Numbered from the stretch's first letter, positions 15,387-25,256 are shown. The stretch is 37,418 nt of DNA from CAZUNB01 sp044227985 (GCA_044227985.1 JBGAVT010000013.1:1-37418), one strand, 5' to 3'. The notes: generated by a model not told the origin, from the sequence alone. A program made the numbers and translations.

Positions 15387-18300
15387 GATTTTTCTCCCTC
15401 TTAGTATTAAAAACTGCGATACTGCTGATTAAAAATCCGAGAGCTACAAAAAGTGATACTGTTTCTGATTGCCCAGTCTTCGGCAAATATCCTGCCTTCT
15501 GCATGGCTGCATCACTATTCTTTTCAACTTGAACAGAAGAGTTGCTAGCTTCGTTTGCTAGAGCTAGGCCCGCTGGATCAGCAATATTGCCATCGATTTT
15601 TTGATCCATATCTAAATCACCACCATCAGTTATTTGGTAACTAGCCTTGACTACGCTCTTACCAGCTATAATTTCTTCGGTGACCGAAGCACTATCAATG
15701 TCAGAGTATATATCATCATTGGTGTTGTACTTTCGCACAATATAGTCCTGATCGCTAGCATCAAAATAGTATTGGGTAATATCAGCTACGTAGCCTGGAG
15801 TACCACAGTCAAGTTCAAAGTCCATAAGACCAACAGGATAGACGTAGGCTAGGTCTTGTTTGGTATTAGCAGCTTCGGCTGCTACGACAGATTTTGTGAT
15901 GGTACAGTCATCCGAGACAGATAGAACAGCCCGTTGATTTGTTGTTGAGTTAACGAAGCTCGTAACGTTTTTTTGAAGCGAGTCGAGCGTACCGTCATTG
16001 TTCGCGTCGCCACCATTTGGACCAGCGTCTTCAATAATGTTAGAAACACCATCGTTATCGTTGTCATTATTTGTCGATATAGGAGTGTATGTGTAGACGG
16101 CTTTGGCAAAGTTTCCGTTAGAAATGGAGTCTAGAATGTCTGTTGTGGCGGCACCAATCATGTTGCCAAGAATTTGCGTGTCTTGGTCGGTGGTCGTACC
16201 AGTCTGTACAACATAGTTAGTAAAACTAGCAGTAACACCGATATCAGCAGAGAAACTCAAACGAACAGTTAGGCTATCGCCTGAGCGTAATAATTGAGAG
16301 CCGCCGGTGTAAACACAGCTGAGTATCTGGTGAGTTGGGTGATCTTGGCCGGCTGTACCCACGTAGGCGATTGAACCTGGGCCGACATCATAGCAGCTTA
16401 CGTTCGGGTTGTTATCATCCGTGAATGTTAAATCGGCTCCAGGATAGATATCTGAAAATAATGCATTTGCACCCTGAGATCCGTTGAGCGTATTTAAATC
16501 TAAATCGGCGGGGCCATCATTGGCTATCGTAATGTCGTAGTCAACATTGTCACCGTCCGAAATTTTACCGATATTAAGTAGTGTTTTACTTATACGTAGA
16601 TCAGCTACGGCTGAGGTGCCAACATAGGTTGCCTTGCTGTAGTTCTCGTTTGAAACAACGTCTAGGATATCGCTCGTAGCACTACCAAATAAATTATTTA
16701 TTTGAGCAGTATCTGGATCAGAGCTAACACCGTTTGCCACTGCGTAGTTTGTAAAATTGTTGCTAACACCCGGATTAGCAGTAAAGCTCAGACGAACAGT
16801 CAAGCTGTCGCCAGGATTTAGCATCCTGGAGCTGCCAGAGTAAAAACAATTTATTAACTGGTGAGCTGGGTGATCTTGGCCGGCTGGTCCAAGATAAGCA
16901 TATGACCCTGGTCCAAAATCCATGCAACTAACGTCGGTGTTATCACCATCAACAAAAGTTATGTCAGCTGCTGGGTAAACATTACCGAGCAAACTATTTG
17001 CTCCAAGACTGCCATCTAGCGTTGCGAGATCGAGAGCGCCTGGCCCTTTGTTCGTGATAGTTATGTCGTAATTGACGGTGTCACCGGCTGAAATATCACC
17101 TGTATTAACCAATGTTTGTTTTAGGTCTAGGTCCGTCATTGGTGTTGCAGCGGCATAATTGTTGATGCCGGTTCCAGCGTAACAATCTAATATATCAGCA
17201 TAGCCAGCGCATTGATTTGTAGCTCCAGAAAACGGGTCGAGCATCGTCGAGAAGTCTGGATCATTCTGTGCCCAGCCACTAACAAGATGGTTCGTGAAGC
17301 TAAGATCGGAACTTACATCAATCGCAGCCGATATAGTTGTGCTGATGCTCTGGCCAGCGATCAATATCTGTGATGGGTTACCTGCCCAAGTACACTGAAT
17401 AATATCGTGGTCCGGGTGGTTTGATAATAATGATGCAGCTCCAGGATTGTTTGTGTCTAACGGAAATAAGCTACAAGGGATATTCGGGTTACTGCTTGAA
17501 CCGGCTGCGAAGTTAAGCTCGAATGGCATAAAATCTAGAAACAAACTAGTTGCAAACGGGTTCGGACCAGAGCCATCAAACTGAGCAATGTCGATATCTT
17601 CTGGTCCGTTATTTGTAAGGGTCAGAGTGTAGTTAAGTGTTCCTCCAATAGCTACATCTTTTGGGTTATCCAGAGTCTTAGTGACTGCAAGATCAGTTTC
17701 TGGGGCTTGTGGTTGTTTGATTTGGGTGTCGTCATCATTGTGGTTGTTGTTATCATAGTTCGTTTCAAAAACGTCACCAATTGAGCTCGAGATTGAATTA
17801 ACATAGCCAAGAAAGAAGTGAATCTGACCATTATCGCACGGTACATCACCAGTGAAAGTTAGGACTAGGGTTTGGTTTGGCTCTAGATTGCCGGTCCATG
17901 TCAGGTTGTCGTAAATTCCAGTATCAGTCGCCGTACCAGAGGCGGATACAGCAGTTATGTCGAAACAATTCGAATATTGTTGATTAAAGTTAATATCTGT
18001 AATGCTGCTCGGCCCAAGGTTTGAGATAGTCTGGGTGATTTCATAATCCAAAGAATGAGCTTCGACCCAATATTTATTACTGTCGGTTTCGATCTGTAAA
18101 TTAGTTGGCATCTGGTAGTCGCCGACATTGCTCGTTAATCCGTAGCCGTCACTAGAATTATCAATCTTAGTCGCTGTCATGGTTGGGAATGTATAGCCGG
18201 TTCCAGCTATTGTTGCTTCGATAATATCTGTACCAGATTTTGTGACATTAACCGCACCAACACGTTCTGTAGTATCGAGCTGACCATGGGTGTTTTTGGC

Positions 18301-20088
18301 TGTCGGATTAGAAAAAAATTCTAGCCGATAATCACCGTCACTAAAATTTGTGTTCAAATCAACATTAAAAGTGGTGTCACCACTCGATTCTGTAGTATTT
18401 ATAATCTTGGGATCGCCATAACTTTCGATCGGTTTTGTGCCATTGCCTACGACTTTGTTTCCCAGTACTGATGTACTATTTAGGTTTAAGTATGCATTAT
18501 ACAGATTAATTAGGTGGTTATTATGACCAGTGCCGTTGTAGTTATAGATGTAGTTTGCATCCGCTTGATCAGTCCCACCAACCATTGTGTTTTCAGCATT
18601 CCAATAGTCGTCGCCATTGCCAGCAACATTTATTGCCGACAAATTATTGGCAGAACTGCCAAGGTTAGCATTAAGGCTAGAATTTGTACCAATATAATTA
18701 GCTTTTATGTGATTGTTCTTGCCCTGAACCATGATGCCGACCACCGAAAATCCTGCAATTGTGTTACCTGAGTATATCGAGTTATTATCGTATACCTGAA
18801 TACCAATAGAGCGTGAGCCAATTACTGCACTAGCACTGGCATCAGTTCCAATTTTGTTACCACTAACTACATGGTTGTCGCCCCTTAGTAGCAGCTCAGC
18901 GTATGAAGAACCACTGACAACATTATTTTTGATTTTCCATCCGTCAGCGCTTGGCCCTGATTCAATAGAAGCTGTGCTGGAATTAAGCGGACCCAAAGCC
19001 GCTCCGTCAGAACCGACTCCTATATAATTGTTCTCGATAGTGACACCGTTTGTTGCACCGCCATCTTCGGTGCTTAGTACTCCGTACCTTTGTCCAACAA
19101 TAATATTTCTATCCTCTGGGTTTGGTCCACCAATATTAATATTGGATATAGTGTTTGAGGCATAATGCTGCAGGTGTATTGCGTCAATATTTGTGCTCAA
19201 CACTGCATCGCCAGCAGCATTGGAGCCAATTTTGTTACCTTTTATACTCACATTAGTAAGGTCATCTGCGCCAGTACAGCCATAACCTGATCGGAAGCGT
19301 ATCCCTGTACCTCCGTTTCCAGATAGAAGATTATTTTTTATTTCTATATTATTCCCACTATCGCATAAATACAGCAATGGTTGTGCATGGGCAATGCTAG
19401 AGCTAGCAGAACCAGTCGTGTTAACACCTACATAGTTATTTTCAAATTGCAGGCCATGGACATTCTCTGCCCCTTGCAGCGATATAAGAGCAAAGTAATT
19501 TCTATCAGCTATGTCCGAGCCACCAAACTTAATATTTGATAGATCTTTTTCTATGCTTACGCCGCCACCTGAATATCCCTCAGTAGCAGTCCCGTCAGGT
19601 AACATATCCATAAAAGTACAGGTCATCGTGAAGTCGTTTGCATACAAGCCCATATTTTGGGGTGCATTCGCGTAGCTTATTCCCTTGATTGAACTACCGT
19701 CGGCTGACGAGGAAAAGTCTAGACGCTGATTCCAGGCACCATTGATATTTAAAATGATGTTGGGTTTTGCTGGCATGGAGTCTGTGGCACAAGATGAACC
19801 ACCATTGCCGGCCGTGCCATCTATATGTAGTTCGTCCGTCACCTCCAGGTAGGTAAAGATAATATCATGAGGGCCTGGGCCGGGGATATTGAAATCAATG
19901 TCATCAGCACCCGGATTAGCATTAGCATTTTCAACTGCTTGTCTAAAAGAGCCTGCGCCCGCAGAGTTTGTATTCGTGACAGTATAGCCAACAGCAGAAA
20001 CTGAATGACTACCAGCAGTCACTAGGAAAAATACCAGTAGAAAACCAGATAAAGCACGAGACAGTTTTTTGTTGTTAATTGAATTCAT
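15379..20088 (-). CDS. Giant LPXTG-anchored surface protein: beta-helix, DUF11-type repeats, Ca-binding segment
   Basis: 1569 residues. Signal peptide about 1-32 (ending VSA). Residues 35-560 form a right-handed parallel beta-helix with many short turns of the type ENNYIG/KGNKIG. A beta-rich link follows (560-670), then four DUF11-like modules (about 675-790, 798-980, 985-1157, 1163-1335), each with the motif LTNNGP or a variant (ITNKGP, IANDGP). Asp-rich calcium loops lie at 1341-1370 (NDNDNDGVSN, DANNDGTLD), followed by a domain like choice-of-anchor U (about 1375-1500). The sorting signal is LPKTG (1535-1539), then a hydrophobic helix and a KREK tail. No Shine-Dalgarno site. Likely a long adhesin that projects from the wall; the beta-helix may bind glycans. 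Confidence 0.92.
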   Translation of the reverse strand: MNSINNKKLSRALSGFLLVFFLVTAGSHSVSAVGYTVTNTNSAGAGSFRQAVENANANPGADDIDFNIPGPGPHDIIFTYLEVTDELHIDGTAGNGGSSCATDSMPAKPNIILNINGAWNQRLDFSSSADGSSIKGISYANAPQNMGLYANDFTMTCTFMDMLPDGTATEGYSGGGVSIEKDLSNIKFGGSDIADRNYFALISLQGAENVHGLQFENNYVGVNTTGSASSSIAHAQPLLYLCDSGNNIEIKNNLLSGNGGTGIRFRSGYGCTGADDLTNVSIKGNKIGSNAAGDAVLSTNIDAIHLQHYASNTISNINIGGPNPEDRNIIVGQRYGVLSTEDGGATNGVTIENNYIGVGSDGAALGPLNSSTASIESGPSADGWKIKNNVVSGSSYAELLLRGDNHVVSGNKIGTDASASAVIGSRSIGIQVYDNNSIYSGNTIAGFSVVGIMVQGKNNHIKANYIGTNSSLNANLGSSANNLSAINVAGNGDDYWNAENTMVGGTDQADANYIYNYNGTGHNNHLINLYNAYLNLNSTSVLGNKVVGNGTKPIESYGDPKIINTTESSGDTTFNVDLNTNFSDGDYRLEFFSNPTAKNTHGQLDTTERVGAVNVTKSGTDIIEATIAGTGYTFPTMTATKIDNSSDGYGLTSNVGDYQMPTNLQIETDSNKYWVEAHSLDYEITQTISNLGPSSITDINFNQQYSNCFDITAVSASGTATDTGIYDNLTWTGNLEPNQTLVLTFTGDVPCDNGQIHFFLGYVNSISSSIGDVFETNYDNNNHNDDDTQIKQPQAPETDLAVTKTLDNPKDVAIGGTLNYTLTLTNNGPEDIDIAQFDGSGPNPFATSLFLDFMPFELNFAAGSSSNPNIPCSLFPLDTNNPGAASLLSNHPDHDIIQCTWAGNPSQILIAGQSISTTISAAIDVSSDLSFTNHLVSGWAQNDPDFSTMLDPFSGATNQCAGYADILDCYAGTGINNYAAATPMTDLDLKQTLVNTGDISAGDTVNYDITITNKGPGALDLATLDGSLGANSLLGNVYPAADITFVDGDNTDVSCMDFGPGSYAYLGPAGQDHPAHQLINCFYSGSSRMLNPGDSLTVRLSFTANPGVSNNFTNYAVANGVSSDPDTAQINNLFGSATSDILDVVSNENYSKATYVGTSAVADLRISKTLLNIGKISDGDNVDYDITIANDGPADLDLNTLNGSQGANALFSDIYPGADLTFTDDNNPNVSCYDVGPGSIAYVGTAGQDHPTHQILSCVYTGGSQLLRSGDSLTVRLSFSADIGVTASFTNYVVQTGTTTDQDTQILGNMIGAATTDILDSISNGNFAKAVYTYTPISTNNDNDNDGVSNIIEDAGPNGGDANNDGTLDSLQKNVTSFVNSTTNQRAVLSVSDDCTITKSVVAAEAANTKQDLAYVYPVGLMDFELDCGTPGYVADITQYYFDASDQDYIVRKYNTNDDIYSDIDSASVTEEIIAGKSVVKASYQITDGGDLDMDQKIDGNIADPAGLALANEASNSSVQVEKNSDAAMQKAGYLPKTGQSETVSLFVALGFLISSIAVFNTKREKNLG
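16084..17136 (-). repeat. Tandem duplicated DUF11-like modules, period about 531 bp
   Basis: Codons 985-1157 and 1163-1335 of the large surface gene encode two clearly homologous modules (shared ACDP-like order: GDTVNYDIT/GDNVDYDIT, GPGSYAYLGPAGQDHP/GPGSIAYVGTAGQDHP, NPGDSLTVRLSF/RSGDSLTVRLSF). At DNA level the segment GGGTGATCTTGGCCGGCTG recurs 531 bp apart (near 16337 and 16868). Confidence 0.85.
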
Positions 20089-20120
20089 TTTTGTTTTTTG
20101 TTTTTTTAAGAGTGTTAAAA

Positions 20121-20149
20121 ATTATATATGAAATGTGAAATAAAAACAA
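20121..20149 (-). promoter_or_regulatory. Promoter for the giant surface protein gene
   Basis: TTGTTT (20149-20144) and a perfect TATAAT (20126-20121) with a 17-base spacer, 32 bases before an ATG that lacks a ribosome site. The rest of 20089-20244 is AT-rich, with a CTATAG-N7-CTATAG element just after the stop of the preceding gene. Confidence 0.55.
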
Positions 20150-20244
20150 ATATTAAACTTTAGATAAATAACTATTAAAACATACAGTAGAATCTATCCT
20201 ATCCATTATGCTCTATAGCTTGCTCCTATAGACCATAAACAGAA

Positions 20245-20739
20245 CTACTGTTGTTTCTTGAACTCTTTTATTGCACTCGTGACTTTGCTATCATTTTTTA
20301 GGTTTTCCCAATATGAGACATTGTCAGCTCTAATTCTCATTTCATCTTCTGGGCCATGGACTTCACTACCGAGCTTGATTAGCTCAGGTTGAGACTGTGC
20401 AGCTTCTTCGGCTGCAGCTGGTTTATTTGATTGCAAATAGTAGACATCGGTCATTTTTAAATACTTATCGTTAATACCAGAGAGTTTGCCAAAATAAATC
20501 TGACCGTCGGCTAGAAATATTGCTTGATATTTATCATTTTTAACACCAGGATCTGAAAATTTATAGTGGTAGACAGCCCCACCAATGCCGACAATAAGAA
20601 TTGCGGCAATAATCAGTTTCAGCCAATTATTTTTCATGAATTGAATCTTATTAGCAGGCTTTTTTCCCTTAGTTTGTGCCCGTGCCGTTTTTCGAGGGCT
20701 ATTATTGTTCTGCTGTGAAATTTTACCAATGTCGTTCAT
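20245..20739 (-). CDS. Membrane-anchored small protein, unknown
   Basis: 164 residues from the ATG at 20739, which has TTGGAG six bases upstream; a TTG at 20751 would swallow that site. A basic, disordered N-terminus (about 1-38) precedes one membrane segment (about 39-58; LKLIIAAILIVGIGGAVY). The outside part begins with a compact beta motif (AIFLADGQIYFGKL, LKMTDVYYL), then an Ala/Glu-rich turn and a helical end. I have the impression that this motif is common in Patescibacteria, but I cannot name a family. It follows the 449-residue surface protein by 22 bases and is probably in its operon. Confidence 0.75.
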   Translation of the reverse strand: MNDIGKISQQNNNSPRKTARAQTKGKKPANKIQFMKNNWLKLIIAAILIVGIGGAVYHYKFSDPGVKNDKYQAIFLADGQIYFGKLSGINDKYLKMTDVYYLQSNKPAAAEEAAQSQPELIKLGSEVHGPEDEMRIRADNVSYWENLKNDSKVTSAIKEFKKQQ

Positions 20740-20761
20740 ATTTTTCTCCAATTTAGTTTAA

Positions 20762-22111
20762 TCATGGCTCAAGATACCACAAAACCCACGTAGCATTGCC
20801 TGGATTTACGGCAGCCCCAGTGTAGTTGCCAAATTTCAAATCCACTTTCGTAGCGACACTATTCTCAGAATATGCAACACCGTTATTAAACTTATCACCA
20901 TAAGTATAAGTACACCCGAAGCCACCACAGGTAGGAGTAGCTGGTGTTTCCACACCCAAAAGTATCACATTCTTCCCGAAGCTATATGGTTTCCCAGAGA
21001 CTGCACCATTAGCGGTTGAAGGAGGATCCCAGGTTGTTGTGACTTTTTTAATTGCTCCGAACGGGCTGGCTCCATTACCAAGGCCTATCTTGTCATCTGA
21101 ATAAACTCTAAGGATGTTTGTACCAGCCGCATTACGAACAAGTAGAGGATCATTACCAGTTTCTGGCTGTATAACAGTAATCCCAGTAGCTGTGACTCTT
21201 AAAGAATTAGTGTTACTGCTGCTGGTAACTCTTAGCTGGTCGGCCGTTTGTCCAACATCCGAAGTTTTGAAGTACGCAGTAATCTCTGCGGGACTCCAAT
21301 TGTATACAGCAAGGCCAGCTCCTGTGCTACTTCCACCACCACCGATTGTGACTTTTCCGGCGGTATTTATGGTCAGATACTCGACTCCACCTGTTTCAAG
21401 ACCGAGAGTGTTAGCATCATTCGTACCAACTACTAATCTTGAGCCAGTCGAATTACCACCAATTCTCACATCTCCACAATTATTAGAAACATCGCAGACG
21501 GCATTTGAGCCTTGAATGAGATTAGTTGCTGTGACATTACCGCCGACTGTTTGATTTCCGCTAAACGTATTAGCTTGGTCGCTGCGAGCCAATGAACTTC
21601 CGTCAATTCCATCAACCGTATCGGCGTTAAATGCGTAAGGACTAGCCGCAATTGGTTGCCGAGGAGTTAATGGTCCCTCCGTAAAAACACCGCAAGCTGC
21701 AGTCGCACAAGTAGCACTGGCTGGGGTTGGTAGTTCAACTTGCAGATACAACTGTGTACTGTTTCCAAAAAGAGCTGGCGTTAGTGCGGTCACGTCTCCA
21801 AATCGTACGTCAAATAAGCCATTTGTTATCTGAACACGAGTAGTTGTTTCCCGAGACTCTTGCCATTTCAGCGTCCCACCTGTTAACGCATCATAGATAC
21901 TAAACTTAACATTGTACAAACCATTGGCGACAATAGTGCCGGCGCTATTGGTTAGCCTGCCCTGATAGTTGATCTTATATGGAATTGCTTGTGCAGCATT
22001 GACTGTCGATGAGGTAACGAACAATAAAATTATCAAACTCGAGAAAATTACACCGAAAAACGCGCTCCCAAACAGTCGTTTTTGCGTTCTATCCCCTCTC
22101 ACGTGTTGCAT
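20762..22111 (-). CDS. Secreted fibre-like surface protein
   Basis: 449 residues from the ATG at 22111; AGAGAGGG ends one base before it, which is too close, so a GTG at 22102 (codon 4) is an equally good start. Signal peptide to about residue 40 (VNAAQA). The N-terminal domain (about 44-160) is the NYQGRLTNSAGT ... GLYNVKFSIYDA ... LTPRQPIAASPYAF module often found in tail-fibre-like and autotransporter-like proteins. A glycine-rich beta region follows (GGNVTATNLIQGS), and the C-terminus is a small domain with paired cysteines (PTCGGFGCTY). No sorting signal or membrane tail, so it is probably released or held by partners. Confidence 0.85.
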   Translation of the reverse strand: MQHVRGDRTQKRLFGSAFFGVIFSSLIILLFVTSSTVNAAQAIPYKINYQGRLTNSAGTIVANGLYNVKFSIYDALTGGTLKWQESRETTTRVQITNGLFDVRFGDVTALTPALFGNSTQLYLQVELPTPASATCATAACGVFTEGPLTPRQPIAASPYAFNADTVDGIDGSSLARSDQANTFSGNQTVGGNVTATNLIQGSNAVCDVSNNCGDVRIGGNSTGSRLVVGTNDANTLGLETGGVEYLTINTAGKVTIGGGGSSTGAGLAVYNWSPAEITAYFKTSDVGQTADQLRVTSSSNTNSLRVTATGITVIQPETGNDPLLVRNAAGTNILRVYSDDKIGLGNGASPFGAIKKVTTTWDPPSTANGAVSGKPYSFGKNVILLGVETPATPTCGGFGCTYTYGDKFNNGVAYSENSVATKVDLKFGNYTGAAVNPGNATWVLWYLEP

Positions 22112-22133
22112 ACCCTCTCTTTTGCTTCTAGCT

Positions 22134-22139
22134 AGTATA
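22134..22139 (-). promoter_or_regulatory. -10 box (TATACT) for the fibre-like protein gene
   Basis: TATACT lies 22 bases before the ATG at 22111; no convincing -35 is visible. It separates this pair of genes from the five-gene WxL-like locus that ends at 22153. Confidence 0.4.
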
Positions 22140-22152
22140 GCACTAAAGGCTA

Positions 22153-23070
22153 TTAATCTTGATAGTTTATCGGTATTTTTTTGGCAGTTTTTGTGGTTTT
22201 TTTCGATTTTTTATTCAGATTTTTATTTTTACTACGACGCATCATCAGGTGAACAAATATTATAATCGCAATCACTAGAACTGCGGCCAAGACTCTTCCC
22301 CAGCCAGTTATAGCAAAGACCCAGATATAGGCTTGGTTTGATCCGGCAGTGACTTCTGCTCGCAATGGGCCGAAGTATGAACCGGCTAGACTAAGCGTTG
22401 TTTCACGCTCAATACTCGGAAAAATTAGCTCAGTTTTCTTTGTTTTTGAAGAACCATATGGCTGTAGCTTAGCGGTAACTTTCGGGAAGAATGCTAAAGC
22501 GTTATTACTACCAACATTCTTTAGCTTTGCGTTGAGTTTAACTGATTTTCCAATCTGTAAAAATGGAGCATTGAGCTCAGAAACTTCTGCAACCTTGCTG
22601 CCTCCACCACCATTTTCAATCAGCAACAATGTACCAACGCGGGTTGACGGTTGAACACTAGTAGAATCTGGTACTGCACCAGCTTCAAGCGTACGGAAAA
22701 ATGCCGTAGCATAGACTCCGCCCTTCGGTAACTTGTCGGCATCGGCTGTGAAGTAAAGTCGTAGCGACTCACGAGGGCCAAGCGTGAATTCATCATAATC
22801 AAACTTTATTCCCTGCTGGTATTCTGGTTTTGCCTCAAAGGCTAACTCGCCAGTATTATTAATCTGTCGAAATGACTCGAGCTCAACTATAAATGTTGTT
22901 TCATAATCGTTTGGATTCGAAATATCAATGTAGCCTTTTTTTACTTCACCCTTTGCTAGGCTAATTTCATATAATAATGGTGCAACTTTTGCGCCTAGAG
23001 CATGCACATGCACACCACTGGCTATAAAAAAGGTTGCGATTAGCAGTATTAGCAGTGAAAATTTCTTCAT
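22153..23070 (-). CDS. DUF916/WxL-interacting-protein-like membrane protein (second copy)
   Basis: 305 residues. Signal peptide about 1-24 (VHALG). Two beta-sandwich regions follow: about 30-150 (YEISLAKGEVKKGYIDISNPNDYET; GPRESLRLYFTADADKLPKGGVYATAFF) and about 155-245 (LNAKLKNVGSNNALAFFPKV). One membrane helix lies at about 258-280 and the tail is strongly basic (RRSKNKNLNKKSKK). This order, signal then Ig-like pair then TM then Lys/Arg tail, is that of DUF916-type WxL-interacting proteins, though similarity is by architecture and local motifs only. Its ATG overlaps the stop of the LamG gene (ATGA). It is paralogous in layout to the gene at 25234. Confidence 0.75.
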   Translation of the reverse strand: MKKFSLLILLIATFFIASGVHVHALGAKVAPLLYEISLAKGEVKKGYIDISNPNDYETTFIVELESFRQINNTGELAFEAKPEYQQGIKFDYDEFTLGPRESLRLYFTADADKLPKGGVYATAFFRTLEAGAVPDSTSVQPSTRVGTLLLIENGGGGSKVAEVSELNAPFLQIGKSVKLNAKLKNVGSNNALAFFPKVTAKLQPYGSSKTKKTELIFPSIERETTLSLAGSYFGPLRAEVTAGSNQAYIWVFAITGWGRVLAAVLVIAIIIFVHLMMRRSKNKNLNKKSKKTTKTAKKIPINYQD

Positions 23071-24410
23071 GGTAGTGTGGTCACTGTTACGGTCAGCTTA
23101 TTGCTATACGAGCCTGATTTCTGTGAAGTTGGCACATCCAGTTTAAGCTGTAGATTGGTTGTTTCTTTGGTACCACCTGAGTTCCCAGTTCTGCTATAAA
23201 ACGTAGTGGCAGTCGTGCTGATCGGCGCGTATTTATAACTCACTGGACCAGTTCCCCATTTGGCTGGTGGGGCCGAATCACCTCCGGTTAACGTCAATCC
23301 TAGACCTTTGGTCGTACCTTCGTTCCAAAGTACAGGAGTTGCTACCGTACCGCCATTATTGAGATTTGGGACTGTCGTAGCATTATCAGTGTGACGAAGA
23401 TTTACGTTATGAGAAACTGCAGCATTGTAGCCACCAGCGTCTGTTGCAACCACCATATCGAGAACTCCATTTTGTGAAACCCCAGGAGCAATCGTCGGAA
23501 TAACGATAGCTGTGTTAACACCGGCGGCATTAGCGTCGTAGATTGCGCGAACTTCTTGTGCACTTAGCGCCCTGTCAAAAATACTGATCTCATCAATTCC
23601 ACCACGCATGTATTTTGTGGCTGTCCGACCAAAATTAAGCGAACCGTTACCTGAAGATCTCGTAGATATACCAATATCCTGAGTACTATCAAGCACACCA
23701 TTTATATATATCTTTAATGTTGAACCGCTGACGGTCGTAGTGACGTGGGACCAGACATTAGCTGTAAGTGAGGCAGTCGACGTCCGAGTTGTGCAGCCCG
23801 TACAAGCATACTGAACCTTACTAGTCGTCAATAGATTGATTGAAAACGGTGAAGTTGTGCCACCATTACCCCAAGATATGACTCCTTGCTCAGTTGTGAA
23901 ATTAGTTGGTTTTACCCAGACACTAACCGTAGCATCACCCGTGATATTGCTGGCTGATGGACTACCCAGATCAACATAATCGTTCGTTGCATCGAAATTA
24001 ATGGCTCGACCGATCTTACCTGCGATCCAGGTCGGTCCATTGACCATCAAACCATTACTGTTGGCGATAGTTCCGTCATAGACCTGTGTTCCTGCGTTTG
24101 TGTCTAGCTGATAGCCTGCCTTTAGCTGAGCGGGGTTTAGCCGCAGTTCAATCGATTGCTGTAGCTGTGAGACGTAGCCACCACTGAGCAAATAGCTACC
24201 ACCCGCGCCAGCTCCGACAATCGCCTCTCCACCAGTACTGACCATTTTGTATGACGTTGAACTGCCGGCTCCACCAAAGTTATTCATAACCTGAGCATCG
24301 AGCTTATAATTTGGGCTTTCAAGAGGTGCAGCGCTGGTCTTCGGCGCAAAAACGAATAGGCAGACTAGAATAAAAGCGCTTGCAACTACACACATTTTTT
24401 TAGAATTCAA
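23067..24410 (-). CDS. Secreted LamG-domain surface protein with WxL-like C-terminal end
   Basis: 447 residues; TTG start at 24410 chosen because GAAGGGC lies about nine bases upstream, while the ATG at codon 6 has none. Signal peptide about 1-28 (ending TSAAP). Residues about 30-90 carry an ESPNYKLDAQVM ... SYLLSGGY segment. About 105-295 is a concanavalin-like LamG domain (INFDATNDYVDLG, SVWVKPTNF, WSHVTTTVSG, LKIYINGVLD, GGIDEISIFDRALSAQEVRAIYD). The last 150 residues are beta-rich and end SGSYSNKLTVTVTTLP, which parallels the end of the small protein at 26215 (SGTYSEVVTYTATTNP). LamG domains usually bind carbohydrate, so this is probably the ligand-binding member of the locus. Confidence 0.85.
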   Translation of the reverse strand: MNSKKMCVVASAFILVCLFVFAPKTSAAPLESPNYKLDAQVMNNFGGAGSSTSYKMVSTGGEAIVGAGAGGSYLLSGGYVSQLQQSIELRLNPAQLKAGYQLDTNAGTQVYDGTIANSNGLMVNGPTWIAGKIGRAINFDATNDYVDLGSPSASNITGDATVSVWVKPTNFTTEQGVISWGNGGTTSPFSINLLTTSKVQYACTGCTTRTSTASLTANVWSHVTTTVSGSTLKIYINGVLDSTQDIGISTRSSGNGSLNFGRTATKYMRGGIDEISIFDRALSAQEVRAIYDANAAGVNTAIVIPTIAPGVSQNGVLDMVVATDAGGYNAAVSHNVNLRHTDNATTVPNLNNGGTVATPVLWNEGTTKGLGLTLTGGDSAPPAKWGTGPVSYKYAPISTTATTFYSRTGNSGGTKETTNLQLKLDVPTSQKSGSYSNKLTVTVTTLP

Positions 24411-24425
24411 TTTGATAAGCCCTTC

Positions 24426-25256
24426 TTATGCTAAGAATAGTATAACAAACAAAAAACTTAGCAGTAAGGCAATAAATCGGATTGTATTGCGCCAGTAACC
24501 TGCCGACTTTTTGGTGAAGCCACAATAACCGAGTAGCCAAACAAACTGAGCATATTTTAGTACAACTAGTGCTATTGTTGCAGTCGCCAACAACAGCCAT
24601 ACAGTTTTTATAGCCGATCGTTGAGTGAAATCATACTCCCATTCTTTTCCATCGGCTCGACTAAAACCAAGTTTTGAGCCAGCTCGTTCAAGTAGTGTTT
24701 TCCCATCACGATTATCTATTTGAGCTCGCTCGTACCGTTCGTCTTGATAATTGCGGGCTGTTGTTGGGTTAGAGATTATTCCTGGCCCGGGATCGCTCGG
24801 TGTAATCGTCACTGTGCTTGTCTCAGCGCCGCTACCAGGCGTAGACGATGGTTCATAGGTCACAACCACTGTCTCGTCGGTTGTCGTGTTATTACAGCTA
24901 TAAATAGCCTTTAAGCGGATTGTATTGGTACCACGGTTCAGACCAACTTGAATTGAAAAAGTTTGAGACGAATCAACTGCTGCTGATGAAGCGTACTGAT
25001 TATTTATAAAAATATCTAGCTGAGTGGTTCTCACGGTATTGCCGCTCAGTGTAACAATAGATTGATTAACGATTGAGTCAGATTGAGGATTAGTAATGGC
25101 TATTACGGGCGGTAAGCTACCGTCACAAACTTCGGCATTAACTGTTGAGCCCGAACTCACAGCCATAACATTGCCAGGAAGTACTGCGAATATAAGTAAC
25201 ATGATGCTCAAAACGAGGCTGAGCAAACAAACCCTAGCTTTTTTTAGCTTTAGCAC
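24426..25256 (-). CDS. Secreted Ig-like protein with two C-terminal membrane helices
   Basis: 276 residues as called. Signal peptide about 1-32. An Ig-like domain lies at about 48-135 (PPVIAITNPQSDSIV, VTLSGNTV, GLNRGTNTIRLKA), of the kind seen in glucodextranase-B-like repeats. A Ser/Thr/Pro linker and an acidic-basic segment (about 140-200) follow, then two hydrophobic segments (about 218-238 and 255-276). The start is a GTG at 25256 overlapping the previous gene by 23 bases, with no clear ribosome site; later starts in the signal region are possible. It lies in the middle of the WxL-like locus. The double membrane anchor suggests an accessory or assembly role rather than a wall-bound ligand. 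Confidence 0.7.
   Translation of the reverse strand: MLKLKKARVCLLSLVLSIMLLIFAVLPGNVMAVSSGSTVNAEVCDGSLPPVIAITNPQSDSIVNQSIVTLSGNTVRTTQLDIFINNQYASSAAVDSSQTFSIQVGLNRGTNTIRLKAIYSCNNTTTDETVVVTYEPSSTPGSGAETSTVTITPSDPGPGIISNPTTARNYQDERYERAQIDNRDGKTLLERAGSKLGFSRADGKEWEYDFTQRSAIKTVWLLLATATIALVVLKYAQFVWLLGYCGFTKKSAGYWRNTIRFIALLLSFLFVILFLA

Noticed and set aside
16330..16890. CRISPR-like or tandem repeat array
   Set aside because: The repeats are in frame, about 531 bp apart and protein-coding (DUF11-like modules); no short regular repeats with spacers occur anywhere in the window.
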